From Pseudomonadota bacterium (lineage in GTDB: Bacteria > Pseudomonadota > Gammaproteobacteria > Burkholderiales > Rhodocyclaceae): 64,000 bases of DNA. Of the stretch, positions 30,839 through 37,259 are shown piece after piece. The translations under genes were made by a program, and so were the position numbers. The DNA lies in the NCBI GenBank assembly GCA_018241665.1, contig JAFEDK010000013.1, positions 156,389-220,388 of the forward strand, given 5' to 3'. The notes under the pieces were generated by a model. The model ran no database searches. It worked only from the letters and a program-made list of their open reading frames with translations, and had not been told where the DNA came from. Each line of letters starts with the position of its first letter. The stretch's first letter is position 1.

Positions 30839-31915
30839 ATGGATTTTGCGGAACTGCTGCAACCGCTTGAAGATGCCGGCGGTCCGTGTGGTGAGGATCT
30901 GTCCTTTTCGGCGGACTTCGATGCCTTGCAGGAGGCGCGTCGTTTCGATGACCCGACCCTGGCCCAAGGCGATTGGGTGGCGGAGATCAAGGAGGCCGAT
31001 TGGGCCGCCGTGGTACGCCTGAGTTCGGATCTGCTGGCCCGTCGCACCAAGGATCTGCGCGTCGCCGCCTGGTACGCGGAAGCCCGTTGCCAGCGCGACG
31101 GCCTTGCCGGTCTGGCCGACGGCTATGAGCTCCTGTTAGGCCTGTGCGAGCGTTTCTGGAGCGACTTGCACCCCTTGCCTGACGAGGACGGAAACCTGGA
31201 GCCGCGGGCTGGTGTGCTGGACTGGTGGCTGGCCCGGACGATGCGGCTGCTGCGGGAGCTCCCGCTGTCACATTCACCCAAAGGGGTTTTCAGTCTGCTG
31301 GCCCGGGAGCAGGCACGGAGTCATGGGATGGGCGCCGAACCGTCGGCACATGGCAGCGATGGCGGTGTTGGTCACGGCGAGTTGCTGGCCACCCTGGATG
31401 CCGCTATGCGCGACTCCCCAAGGGAGCATCTCCTCGGTAGTCTTCGCGGGATAGAGCGTCTTGCGGTCTGCATGCAGGGGCTGCGCGCTTTTCTCGATGC
31501 CCGGATGGGCGCATCGAGCCCGTCCTTCGGCGCCAGCCTCGATGTTCTCGACGATCTGTCCAGAAGCCTCCGGCCGTATCTGGGGCAGAGGGAGGAGGCA
31601 GGGGGGGGCGAAGCGTCTGCCGCTGTGGAGGCCGCTTCCGATGAGGTCGAGGCGCATGCCTTGCCTCCCGGTGGAGAGTCCCATGTGCAAGCGATTCGTT
31701 CACGGACGCAGGCCATCCGGCAACTCGAGCTGATTGCCGCCTACTTCCGGCAGACCGAGCCGCATAGCCCGGTGGCCTATCTGGCCGACAAGGCTGCCCG
31801 ATGGGGGCGCATGCCCCTGCATGAATGGCTGCGCAGCGTGGTGAAGGACGAAACCGTCCTGGGCCGCATGGAGGAGTTGCTGGGGCTGGATCCCGCCATA
31901 TCGGTTGCAGACTGA
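30839..31915 (+). CDS. tssA: Type VI secretion system protein TssA (ImpA N-terminal family), isolated
   Basis: A TssA-type protein, which in T6SS caps or primes the sheath and baseplate. It has 358 residues; the ImpA_N domain is clear (LLQPLEDAGGPCGEDLSFSADFDALQEARR; KDLRVAAWYAEA; GLCERFWSDLHPLPDEDG). The C-terminal part has a HSPVAYLADKAARWGRMPLHEWL segment. The ATG at 30839 follows GGGAGG. No other T6SS gene is nearby: it sits between tatC and an Lrp gene, convergent with the latter. Whether a full T6SS exists elsewhere cannot be told from here. Confidence 0.88.
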   Translation: MDFAELLQPLEDAGGPCGEDLSFSADFDALQEARRFDDPTLAQGDWVAEIKEADWAAVVRLSSDLLARRTKDLRVAAWYAEARCQRDGLAGLADGYELLLGLCERFWSDLHPLPDEDGNLEPRAGVLDWWLARTMRLLRELPLSHSPKGVFSLLAREQARSHGMGAEPSAHGSDGGVGHGELLATLDAAMRDSPREHLLGSLRGIERLAVCMQGLRAFLDARMGASSPSFGASLDVLDDLSRSLRPYLGQREEAGGGEASAAVEAASDEVEAHALPPGGESHVQAIRSRTQAIRQLELIAAYFRQTEPHSPVAYLADKAARWGRMPLHEWLRSVVKDETVLGRMEELLGLDPAISVAD

Positions 31916-31945
31916 TGGTTGGTCGGCGTCACGGCACTGAGGCTT

Positions 31946-31966
31946 CCCGGGATTCGTGGTCCCGGG
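31946..31966. terminator. Hairpin between convergent tssA and lrp
   Basis: A perfect 7-bp repeat CCCGGGA/TCCCGGG with a 7-nt loop lies 30 bp after the tssA stop and 14 bp before the lrp stop. It has no T tract and is probably a shared 3'-end structure. Confidence 0.4.
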
Positions 31967-31979
31967 CGCCGGCCTGCCG

Positions 31980-32441
31980 TCAGGGGGCGACGTACAGGCT
32001 TTCCTTCAGCTCCTCCATGACCACGTAGCTGCGGGAGTCCGCATGGGGCGGGAGCCTGTGGAGAATGCTGCTCAGCAGCTTGCGATAGTCGTGCATCTCG
32101 GAGAGGCGGGCCTTCACGAGATAGTCGAAATCCCCTGAAACCATGTGGCACTCCATCACCGACGGGATTTTCAGCAATTCCTGTTTGACCTTGTCGAAAA
32201 TCTCCTCGCACTTGGCGCTGAGGCGGATTTCGACAAAGACAAGCAGCTTGAGGCCAAGCGCATGGGGATTCAGGCGGGCGTGGTAGCCGGTGATGAAGCC
32301 TTCGCGCTCTAGACGACGGACCCGCTCGGTACAGGGCGTGGCCGAGAGGCCGATGCGTGCCGCCAGATCCGTCATGGTGATGCGACCATCTTGTTGCAGG
32401 TGGTCGAGGATGTTTCGGTCGATGGGGTCGAGGTCGCGCAT
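31980..32441 (-). CDS. lrp: Leucine-responsive regulator, Lrp/AsnC family
   Basis: A 153-residue feast/famine regulator. The N-terminal winged HTH is very like E. coli Lrp (LDPIDRNILDHLQQDGRIT, ARIGLSATPCTERVRRLEREGFI), and the C-terminal RAM domain contains ECHMVSGDFDYLVKARL and SRSYVVMEELKESL. It is expected to be a global regulator of amino-acid metabolism. Candidate targets in the window are dadA and putA, which Lrp-family proteins control in other bacteria; that link is inferred. It is convergent with tssA. Confidence 0.93.
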   Translation of the reverse strand: MRDLDPIDRNILDHLQQDGRITMTDLAARIGLSATPCTERVRRLEREGFITGYHARLNPHALGLKLLVFVEIRLSAKCEEIFDKVKQELLKIPSVMECHMVSGDFDYLVKARLSEMHDYRKLLSSILHRLPPHADSRSYVVMEELKESLYVAP

Positions 32442-32509
32442 GGGTGCATTCCTTATGAGTTGAGGAGAGTGGATTTCAGGATTGGTCGGGGGGGCGCTGA
32501 AAAGGCGCC

Positions 32510-32537
32510 GACCAGATCGCTCAGCGGCGATCTGGTC
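32510..32537 (-). terminator. Hairpin downstream of the Spy-like gene
   Basis: A perfect 11-bp stem GACCAGATCGC/GCGATCTGGTC with a 6-nt loop. On the minus strand it continues as GGCGCCTTTTC. It lies about 55 bp beyond the Spy-like stop and upstream of lrp. A second, partly overlapping pairing (GGTCGG 32484-32489 with CCGACC 32508-32513) is mutually exclusive with it. It is most simply the terminator of the Spy-like gene. Confidence 0.5.
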
Positions 32538-32592
32538 ACCTCAAGGGCGAGACGCTTGCCGGACCCAGGGCACGTGCGCGGGAACGGACCGT

Positions 32593-33132
32593 TCAGCCAC
32601 GCCGGGCCGGAGCGCGGCCGTCCGCGGGAGGCGGGAGCTGGGGATGGCGGGCGCCGCGGGCTTCGAATTCGGCCTTGCGCTCATCCGCCTTCTTGCGCTG
32701 TTCCGGGGTCAGGATCTGATAGACCTTGTTCAGGTTCGCTGCGCGGAGTTGGGCCATTTCGGCTGCGGCTTTGGCGCTCTGCTCGGTGAGCGCCTTGACC
32801 TTGGCTTCGTCGTATTGGGCCGAGAAGGTGAGGACACGAAGCTCCTCGTGGCTCTTGCGGATCTCCTTGGCCTTCTCCCGGATCGTAGGGGCTTGTTCGT
32901 GGAAGATCTTGAAGATCTGGTCCCGCTGGTTTTCGGTCAGGTTCAGATCGCGCAGGAAGGGGAGCGGGGGAATGCCGTCGCCGTGCATGCCGAATTCCAT
33001 CCCTGGCCCAAAGCCATGCTGAGCCGGCCCATGGCAGTGTCCGCCGGCTCCGCCAGCCTGGACGGCGAAGGGAATGGCGGCGATGCCGACGCTTACTACC
33101 AGGGCGGAAAGAAGATTTCGAGGCAGTTTCAT
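32593..33132 (-). CDS. Spy/CpxP family periplasmic chaperone
   Basis: A 179-residue secreted protein of the Spy/CpxP family, ATP-independent periplasmic chaperones and, for CpxP, repressors of the Cpx pathway. It has a signal peptide (MKLPRNLLSALVVSVGIAAIPFAVQA), a Gly/His-rich mature start (GGAGGHCHGPAQHG), then helices bearing the two family LTxxQ motifs, LTENQ and LTPEQ. The ATG at 33132 was chosen for the signal peptide; an upstream start at 33219 gives a non-secretory leader. GTAAA-N5-GTAAA, a CpxR-type box, lies about 94-108 nt upstream, and a CpxRA-like pair is encoded nearby. It is co-directional with the M48 gene. Confidence 0.9.
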   Translation of the reverse strand: MKLPRNLLSALVVSVGIAAIPFAVQAGGAGGHCHGPAQHGFGPGMEFGMHGDGIPPLPFLRDLNLTENQRDQIFKIFHEQAPTIREKAKEIRKSHEELRVLTFSAQYDEAKVKALTEQSAKAAAEMAQLRAANLNKVYQILTPEQRKKADERKAEFEARGARHPQLPPPADGRAPARRG

Positions 33133-33204
33133 TGCAGTCTCCAAACGTTGATTGGGTACATCAGGGGGATCAACCTGATGACTGAAATTCTCGCGGCGAA
33201 CGGG

Positions 33205-33240
33205 GTAAAGGGCGGTCACCTGCCTGTAAATGCCGGTAAA
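33205..33240. promoter_or_regulatory. CpxR-type box upstream of the Spy/CpxP-like gene
   Basis: GTAAA at 33226-33230 and 33236-33240 are separated by exactly 5 bp (GTAAA-N5-GTAAA). A third GTAAA is at 33205-33209, 21 bp (two helical turns) from the first of that pair. The E. coli CpxR consensus is two GTAAA separated by about 5 bp. The box overlaps the last codons of the M48 gene and lies about 73-108 nt before the chaperone start, on the strand opposite to the gene. Confidence 0.6.
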
Positions 33241-34715
33241 GAGAGTTTTTCCGCGTATTGGGCGGACGTCCCCCTGGTTTGCTGCTCTTCTTTCTGCCGG
33301 GTGCGGAGTGCGTCCAGCCGGCTTTCCACGATGAGTTGGTCACGCTGATCGCCATCGGCGCTCTTCAGTGCCAGTTCGAATTGTTCGAGGGCGCTGCGGG
33401 TGTTGCCGATGGCGGCGTAGTACTCCCCTTGGTGGAAATGTGACTTCTGGTTGAAGCCCTGGGCCGCCGCGGCTTCCGCTGCGATCTGGTGCAGGTCGGC
33501 GTCCTGTGGGCGCTGCAGGAGATGCGTTTCGGCAAACTGGAGTGCGGGCCCGACGTCCCCGGTCTTGATGAGCAGGCGGGGATAGTCGTAGACCAGCTGC
33601 AGGTGGCCGGGATAGCGCTTCAAAGCGGCTTCGTAGCGCTGCCGGGCAGCGTCGTTCTGCCCTGACTGGGTGAGTACCTGGCCGGCGAGTGCCTCGATCA
33701 TCGGGTGATGGACCTTGTCCTGTTCCAGCCCGGCCAGCTCCTTCTCTGCCGCGGAGAAGTCCTGCGCGCGCAGATAGGCGGCGGCGAGGCCGTAGCGGAC
33801 AGCGTTGCGATCCCGGTAGCGGCCTTCCTGCAGGTCGGTGGTGAAACGGGCCACGGCCTCCCGCGGCTGGCCTTCGTAGCTGCGCAGCAGGGCCCGGACG
33901 AGGTTGTACTCCTGGCTGTCCGGTACCTGCTTGTAGGTGCTGGCGAACGCCCGGTCCTGGGCCTCGGCGATACGTTCGTGGGTCAGCGGGTGGGTCCGCA
34001 GGTAGGAGGGTACGCTGGCAGAGTCGGCCAGGCGGGTGGCCTGCTGGAGGCGCTCGAAGAAGCTGGCCATGGCGCGCGGGTCGAAGCCGGCGTTGGTCAG
34101 CAGTTGAAAGCCGATGCGGTCGGCTTCCTTTTCGTGCTCGCGCGTGTAGTTGATCTGGTTCTGGATCTGGGCAGCGCCGACGCCCGTCATTGCGGCCATT
34201 GCCGCCTGGCCGTTGCCGGTGCCTGCTGCGATGAGGGCGCCGAGCATCGCGGCGATGGACAGGGCCTGGTTGCCCGTCTGCCCGGCGATCTGGCGCGCGA
34301 TGTGGTGCTGGGAGACGTGGCTGATTTCGTGGGCCATTACCGACGCCAGCTCGCTTTCGCTTTGCGTGGCGAGGATCAGGGCGGTATTGATGCCGACATG
34401 TCCGCCGGGCAGCGCGAAGGCGTTGAGTTCATTGGATGCAACGGCGAAGAATTCGAAAGGCTCGCGGGCCGTCTCGGGGTCGCCCTGCAGCAGGCGCCGC
34501 CCCAGGTTTTCCAGGTAGGCATTGACTTCCGGGTCGTCGAGCCAGGCGCCGCTGGCGTGCAGGCTTTGCATGCTCTGGGCGCCGAGGGCCTGTTCCATCT
34601 GCGGGCTGACGACGTTCGCCGATGCCTCGCCCAGATCCGGCAACTGCACGGCGCTGGCCTGGCTGCCGAAAAGCAGGGCGATGGCGAGGCTTGTCAGGCG
34701 AAAGCACTTTTTCAT
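33216..34715 (-). CDS. bepA: M48 family metalloprotease with TPR region (BepA-like)
   Basis: Periplasmic zinc protease/chaperone like E. coli BepA (YfgC), which handles LptD and other outer-membrane proteins at the BAM complex. The 499-residue protein has a signal peptide ending near SQASA, zinc motif HEISH (129-133) with the third ligand in REHEKEAD, and a C-terminal TPR region (about 300-480). The start is ATG 34715 (MKKCFRLTSLAIALLFGSQASA). The frame stays open far upstream across the regulator genes on the other strand, but that extension is not real. It is divergent from the CpxR-like gene and shares a triple GTAAA box with it. Confidence 0.93.
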   Translation of the reverse strand: MKKCFRLTSLAIALLFGSQASAVQLPDLGEASANVVSPQMEQALGAQSMQSLHASGAWLDDPEVNAYLENLGRRLLQGDPETAREPFEFFAVASNELNAFALPGGHVGINTALILATQSESELASVMAHEISHVSQHHIARQIAGQTGNQALSIAAMLGALIAAGTGNGQAAMAAMTGVGAAQIQNQINYTREHEKEADRIGFQLLTNAGFDPRAMASFFERLQQATRLADSASVPSYLRTHPLTHERIAEAQDRAFASTYKQVPDSQEYNLVRALLRSYEGQPREAVARFTTDLQEGRYRDRNAVRYGLAAAYLRAQDFSAAEKELAGLEQDKVHHPMIEALAGQVLTQSGQNDAARQRYEAALKRYPGHLQLVYDYPRLLIKTGDVGPALQFAETHLLQRPQDADLHQIAAEAAAAQGFNQKSHFHQGEYYAAIGNTRSALEQFELALKSADGDQRDQLIVESRLDALRTRQKEEQQTRGTSAQYAEKLSLPAFTGR

Positions 34716-34788
34716 GACAGCAATGGAAATGCCACGGGCGATGAGTGAAATCTTCGCGGAGGGGGCTGTTAATCCCGGTTTGCGGCAT

Positions 34789-34813
34789 GTAAAGGGATGT
34801 AAAGGCGGGTAAA
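34789..34813. promoter_or_regulatory. Triple GTAAA CpxR-type box between bepA and the CpxR-like gene
   Basis: Three direct GTAAA repeats at 34789-34793, 34799-34803 and 34809-34813, each separated by exactly 5 bp (10-bp period, one DNA turn). This is two overlapping copies of the CpxR consensus GTAAA-N5-GTAAA. It sits midway in the divergent bepA/regulator region, 74-77 bp from both starts, and suggests autoregulation of the two-component system and control of the protease. Confidence 0.7.
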
Positions 34814-34831
34814 AACACCTGGACTCCTGCG

Positions 34832-34859
34832 TTGGGGCGGTGTCTCCCGCACGTATCAT
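34832..34859 (+). promoter_or_regulatory. Candidate promoter of the CpxRA-like operon
   Basis: TTGGGG (34832-34837), a 16-bp spacer, then TATCAT (34854-34859), about 30 nt before the response-regulator start. The -35 is poor. The triple GTAAA box lies just upstream of it, where an activator would bind. Confidence 0.4.
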
Positions 34860-34889
34860 TTCCTCTGAGGTCAGGAGGGTATGGACGAA

Positions 34890-35582
34890 ATGAGCAAGGT
34901 GCTGTTGGTGGACGACGACGTGGAGCTGTCCGCCATGTTGAGCGAGTACATCGCCCAGGAAGGCTTCGTCGCCGAGTGCGTGCATGACGGAGAGGCCGGA
35001 GTGGCCGCGGCGCTGGCCGGTGGCTTCGACATTGTGGTGCTCGATGTGATGATGCCGCGGGTCGGCGGGATCGAGGCCTTGCGCCGCATTCGCGCCCAGA
35101 GCAAGGTGCCGGTGCTGATGCTGACTGCCAAGGGTGATGATGTGGACCGCATCGTCGGGCTGGAGCTGGGCGCAGACGATTACGTGCCCAAGCCTTGTAC
35201 GCCGCGCGAGCTCGTGGCGCGCCTGCGGGCGATCTTGCGGCGCACTCAGGCGGCTGCGCCAGCCGAGGTTGTTCATGGTGGGCCACTGGTTGCCGGCGCG
35301 CTGTGCATGTGGCCGCAGATGCGGCGTGCCCAGTGGCAGGGCGCGCCGCTGGAGCTGACCAGCACCGAATACAACCTGCTGGAGGTGCTTGCCCGCAATG
35401 CCGGCCGCGTGGTGAGCAAGGCGGAGTTGTCGGAGCAGGGCTTGGGCCGGCCACTGGCCCGCTTCGACCGTAGCATTGATGTTCATCTTTCCAGCATCCG
35501 CCACAAGCTCGGCGCGCGCCCCGATGGGCGGTCGTGGATCGAGACGGTGCGCGGGCTGGGTTATCAGCTGGTGCGTGAATGA
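34890..35582 (+). CDS. cpxR: Response regulator, OmpR family (CpxR-like)
   Basis: A 230-residue two-component regulator: receiver domain with phospho-acceptor Asp52 (VVLDVMMP), the acidic pocket LLVDDDVE and Lys in MLTAKGDD, then an OmpR/PhoB winged-helix domain (LTSTEYNLLEVLARNAGRVVSKAEL, RSIDVHLSSIRHKLG). The ATG at 34890 is preferred to 34881 because AGGAGGG (34873-34879) is too close to the latter. The stop overlaps the kinase start by 4 bp (ATGA). The CpxR identity rests on the sequence type, the Spy/CpxP-like neighbour and the GTAAA boxes; RstA-like regulators are an alternative. Confidence 0.85.
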   Translation: MSKVLLVDDDVELSAMLSEYIAQEGFVAECVHDGEAGVAAALAGGFDIVVLDVMMPRVGGIEALRRIRAQSKVPVLMLTAKGDDVDRIVGLELGADDYVPKPCTPRELVARLRAILRRTQAAAPAEVVHGGPLVAGALCMWPQMRRAQWQGAPLELTSTEYNLLEVLARNAGRVVSKAELSEQGLGRPLARFDRSIDVHLSSIRHKLGARPDGRSWIETVRGLGYQLVRE

Positions 35583-37015
35583 AGCTGGGGCGCTTGTTCT
35601 GGAAGTTCTTTTTCGCGTTCTGGCTGGCGCTGCTGCTGGCCGGCGCCGGTGTCGGAACGGCGGTGTGGTTGCATCACCAGAGCGAAATCGAGCGTCTGGC
35701 CCGCGAGCGGGATCCGTTTGTCGCTGGCGGGCCACGGGCAACGACGGCGGTGGCGGTGGCAGAGTCCGTGTTGCGTCACGGCGGCCCGGCGGCCTTGCAG
35801 GCCATGCTTGCTGACTTGTCGCGAGAGCGGTGGCCGCAACTGCTGGTGGTGGATGCCCGTGGCGACGAACTGCTCGGGCGGCCAACGACCCCAGAGTCGG
35901 TAGCGGCGGCCAGGCAACAGGCTTCTTTGGGTGAGGCACATCGGGCTGCACGCGTGATCGAGTTGCCGGCCGGCGGTGGTAGCTGGCTCTTGTTCGTGCC
36001 AGCCGGTGGGCCCGAACTGCGGCCTCCGATTCCGCCTCTGGCACGCCTGGCGGGGCGCCCGGGTGAGCTGCCGCGCGAATTTCGTCCCGGTTTCGAGCGT
36101 CGGCCCGCCGAGCCGAGTCCGTGGCTGCCGGTAGGGATTGGCTTGCTGGCCAGCATTGCGTTCAGTGCGCTGCTTGCCTGGTACCTGTCGAAGCCCATCC
36201 GTAATCTGCGTTGGGCACTGGGGGCGGTTGCCGAAGGTCGGCTGGAGACCCGGGTCAAGCCGCTGATGGGCGCCCGGCGCGACGAGATTGCCGATCTCGG
36301 TCAGGATTTCGATCGCATGGCCCAACAGCTTCAGGCCTTGATCGGTGCCCAGCGCCGCCTGCTGCATGATGTATCCCATGAACTGCGCTCGCCGCTGGCA
36401 CGCCTGCAGGCTGCCATCGGACTGGCGCGACAGGATCCCGCCAAGCTCGAGGCGACCCTGGACCGGATCGAGCGCGAGGCGGTGAGGCTGGATGAAATGG
36501 TCGGCCAGTTGCTGACCATCGCCCGGCTGGATGCGGGTTCCCGCGACAGTCGGGAGGACGTGCTTGAACTGGTGGACCTCGCTGCGGCGATTGCCGACGA
36601 TGCTCGTTTCGAAGCCCAGACGAAGGGCCGGGAGTTGCGTTTTTCCGGGCAGGGCGAAGCCGAACTGCGGGTCCGCGGCGAACTGATCCAGCGTGCTTTC
36701 GAGAACGTGATCCGCAATGCGGTGAAATACACCGGTGAAGGTAGCAGCGTGAATGTCGAGGCCCGGGTGGAGCAAGGGCAGTTCGTGCTGCGGGTTGCCG
36801 ATCGTGGGCCGGGCGTGCCGGAAGGTGACCTGGAAGCTATCTTCGAGCCATTCTACCGGGCCCAGAACGGCAGCTCGGCGGGGGGCTTCGGGTTGGGTCT
36901 GGCCATTGCCCGGCGGGCGGTGAGCGCGCATGGTGGGGAGATCCGCGCCAGCAATCGCGAGGGGGGTGGTCTGCTCGTGGAGATCACGCTGCCGCTGGAT
37001 CTCCGAAAGGATTAG
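35579..37015 (+). CDS. cpxA: Sensor histidine kinase (CpxA-like)
   Basis: A 478-residue inner-membrane kinase. One membrane helix lies at 7-30, then a short periplasmic domain (about 31-182) rich in Ala/Arg/Pro, and a second helix at about 184-202. HAMP (SKPIRNLRWALGAVAEGRL) is followed by HisKA with the phospho-His267 in LLHDVSHELRSPLARLQ. The HATPase_c has an N box (IRNAVKYT), DRGPGVPEGDLEAIFEPFYR and GGFGLGLAIARR. It overlaps the regulator gene by 4 bp. The sensory domain is short and its ligand is unknown; an envelope-stress role is inferred from the neighbours. Confidence 0.87.
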   Translation: MKLGRLFWKFFFAFWLALLLAGAGVGTAVWLHHQSEIERLARERDPFVAGGPRATTAVAVAESVLRHGGPAALQAMLADLSRERWPQLLVVDARGDELLGRPTTPESVAAARQQASLGEAHRAARVIELPAGGGSWLLFVPAGGPELRPPIPPLARLAGRPGELPREFRPGFERRPAEPSPWLPVGIGLLASIAFSALLAWYLSKPIRNLRWALGAVAEGRLETRVKPLMGARRDEIADLGQDFDRMAQQLQALIGAQRRLLHDVSHELRSPLARLQAAIGLARQDPAKLEATLDRIEREAVRLDEMVGQLLTIARLDAGSRDSREDVLELVDLAAAIADDARFEAQTKGRELRFSGQGEAELRVRGELIQRAFENVIRNAVKYTGEGSSVNVEARVEQGQFVLRVADRGPGVPEGDLEAIFEPFYRAQNGSSAGGFGLGLAIARRAVSAHGGEIRASNREGGGLLVEITLPLDLRKD

Positions 37016-37032
37016 GTGCGGCGCGGGCAAGC

Positions 37033-37041
37033 TGTTAGAAT
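37033..37041 (+). promoter_or_regulatory. Extended -10 promoter of the SRP RNA gene
   Basis: TGTTAGAAT (TG-N-TAGAAT) ends 6 bp before the predicted 5' end of the 4.5S RNA at 37048, the right distance for transcription to begin there. Confidence 0.6.
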
Positions 37042-37047
37042 GCGTCG

Positions 37048-37145
<98 letters not shown>

Positions 37146-37157
37146 CCCCGAATTCAG

Positions 37158-37192
37158 AAAAGGGCGTCCCGACAGGGCGCCCTTTTTGTTTT
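37158..37192 (+). terminator. Intrinsic terminator of ffs
   Basis: AAAAGGGCG and CGCCCTTTTTG form a 5-bp GC stem extended by A-T pairs, followed by a T-rich tract (TTTTTGTTTTTG). It begins 13 nt after the SRP RNA 3' end. Confidence 0.85.
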
Positions 37193-37244
37193 TGTGTTTC
37201 TGCATCCCCTTGTCTGCATCCGTCGGACTGACCGGCGGGCGGCC

Positions 37245-37253
37245 TGCTAGAAT
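37245..37253 (+). promoter_or_regulatory. Extended -10 promoter of dnaX, possibly leaderless
   Basis: TGCTAGAAT ends only 6 bp before the dnaX ATG (37260). Transcription normally starts about 7 bp after the -10, so the mRNA would begin at or next to the ATG. There is no Shine-Dalgarno sequence in the gap. The same element precedes tamA at nearly the same spacing. Confidence 0.55.
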
Positions 37254-37259
37254 CCCGCC

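Noticed and set aside
32484-32537. Riboswitch or attenuator controlling lrp
   Set aside because: Two mutually exclusive hairpins exist, but the T-rich side reads away from the Spy-like gene on the minus strand, so a terminator of that gene is the simpler explanation.
34716-36044. N-terminal extension of the M48 protease frame, making a 942-residue protein on the minus strand
   Set aside because: The extension runs antisense to the clear CpxRA-like genes and has no family similarity. A normal signal peptide and start exist at 34715.
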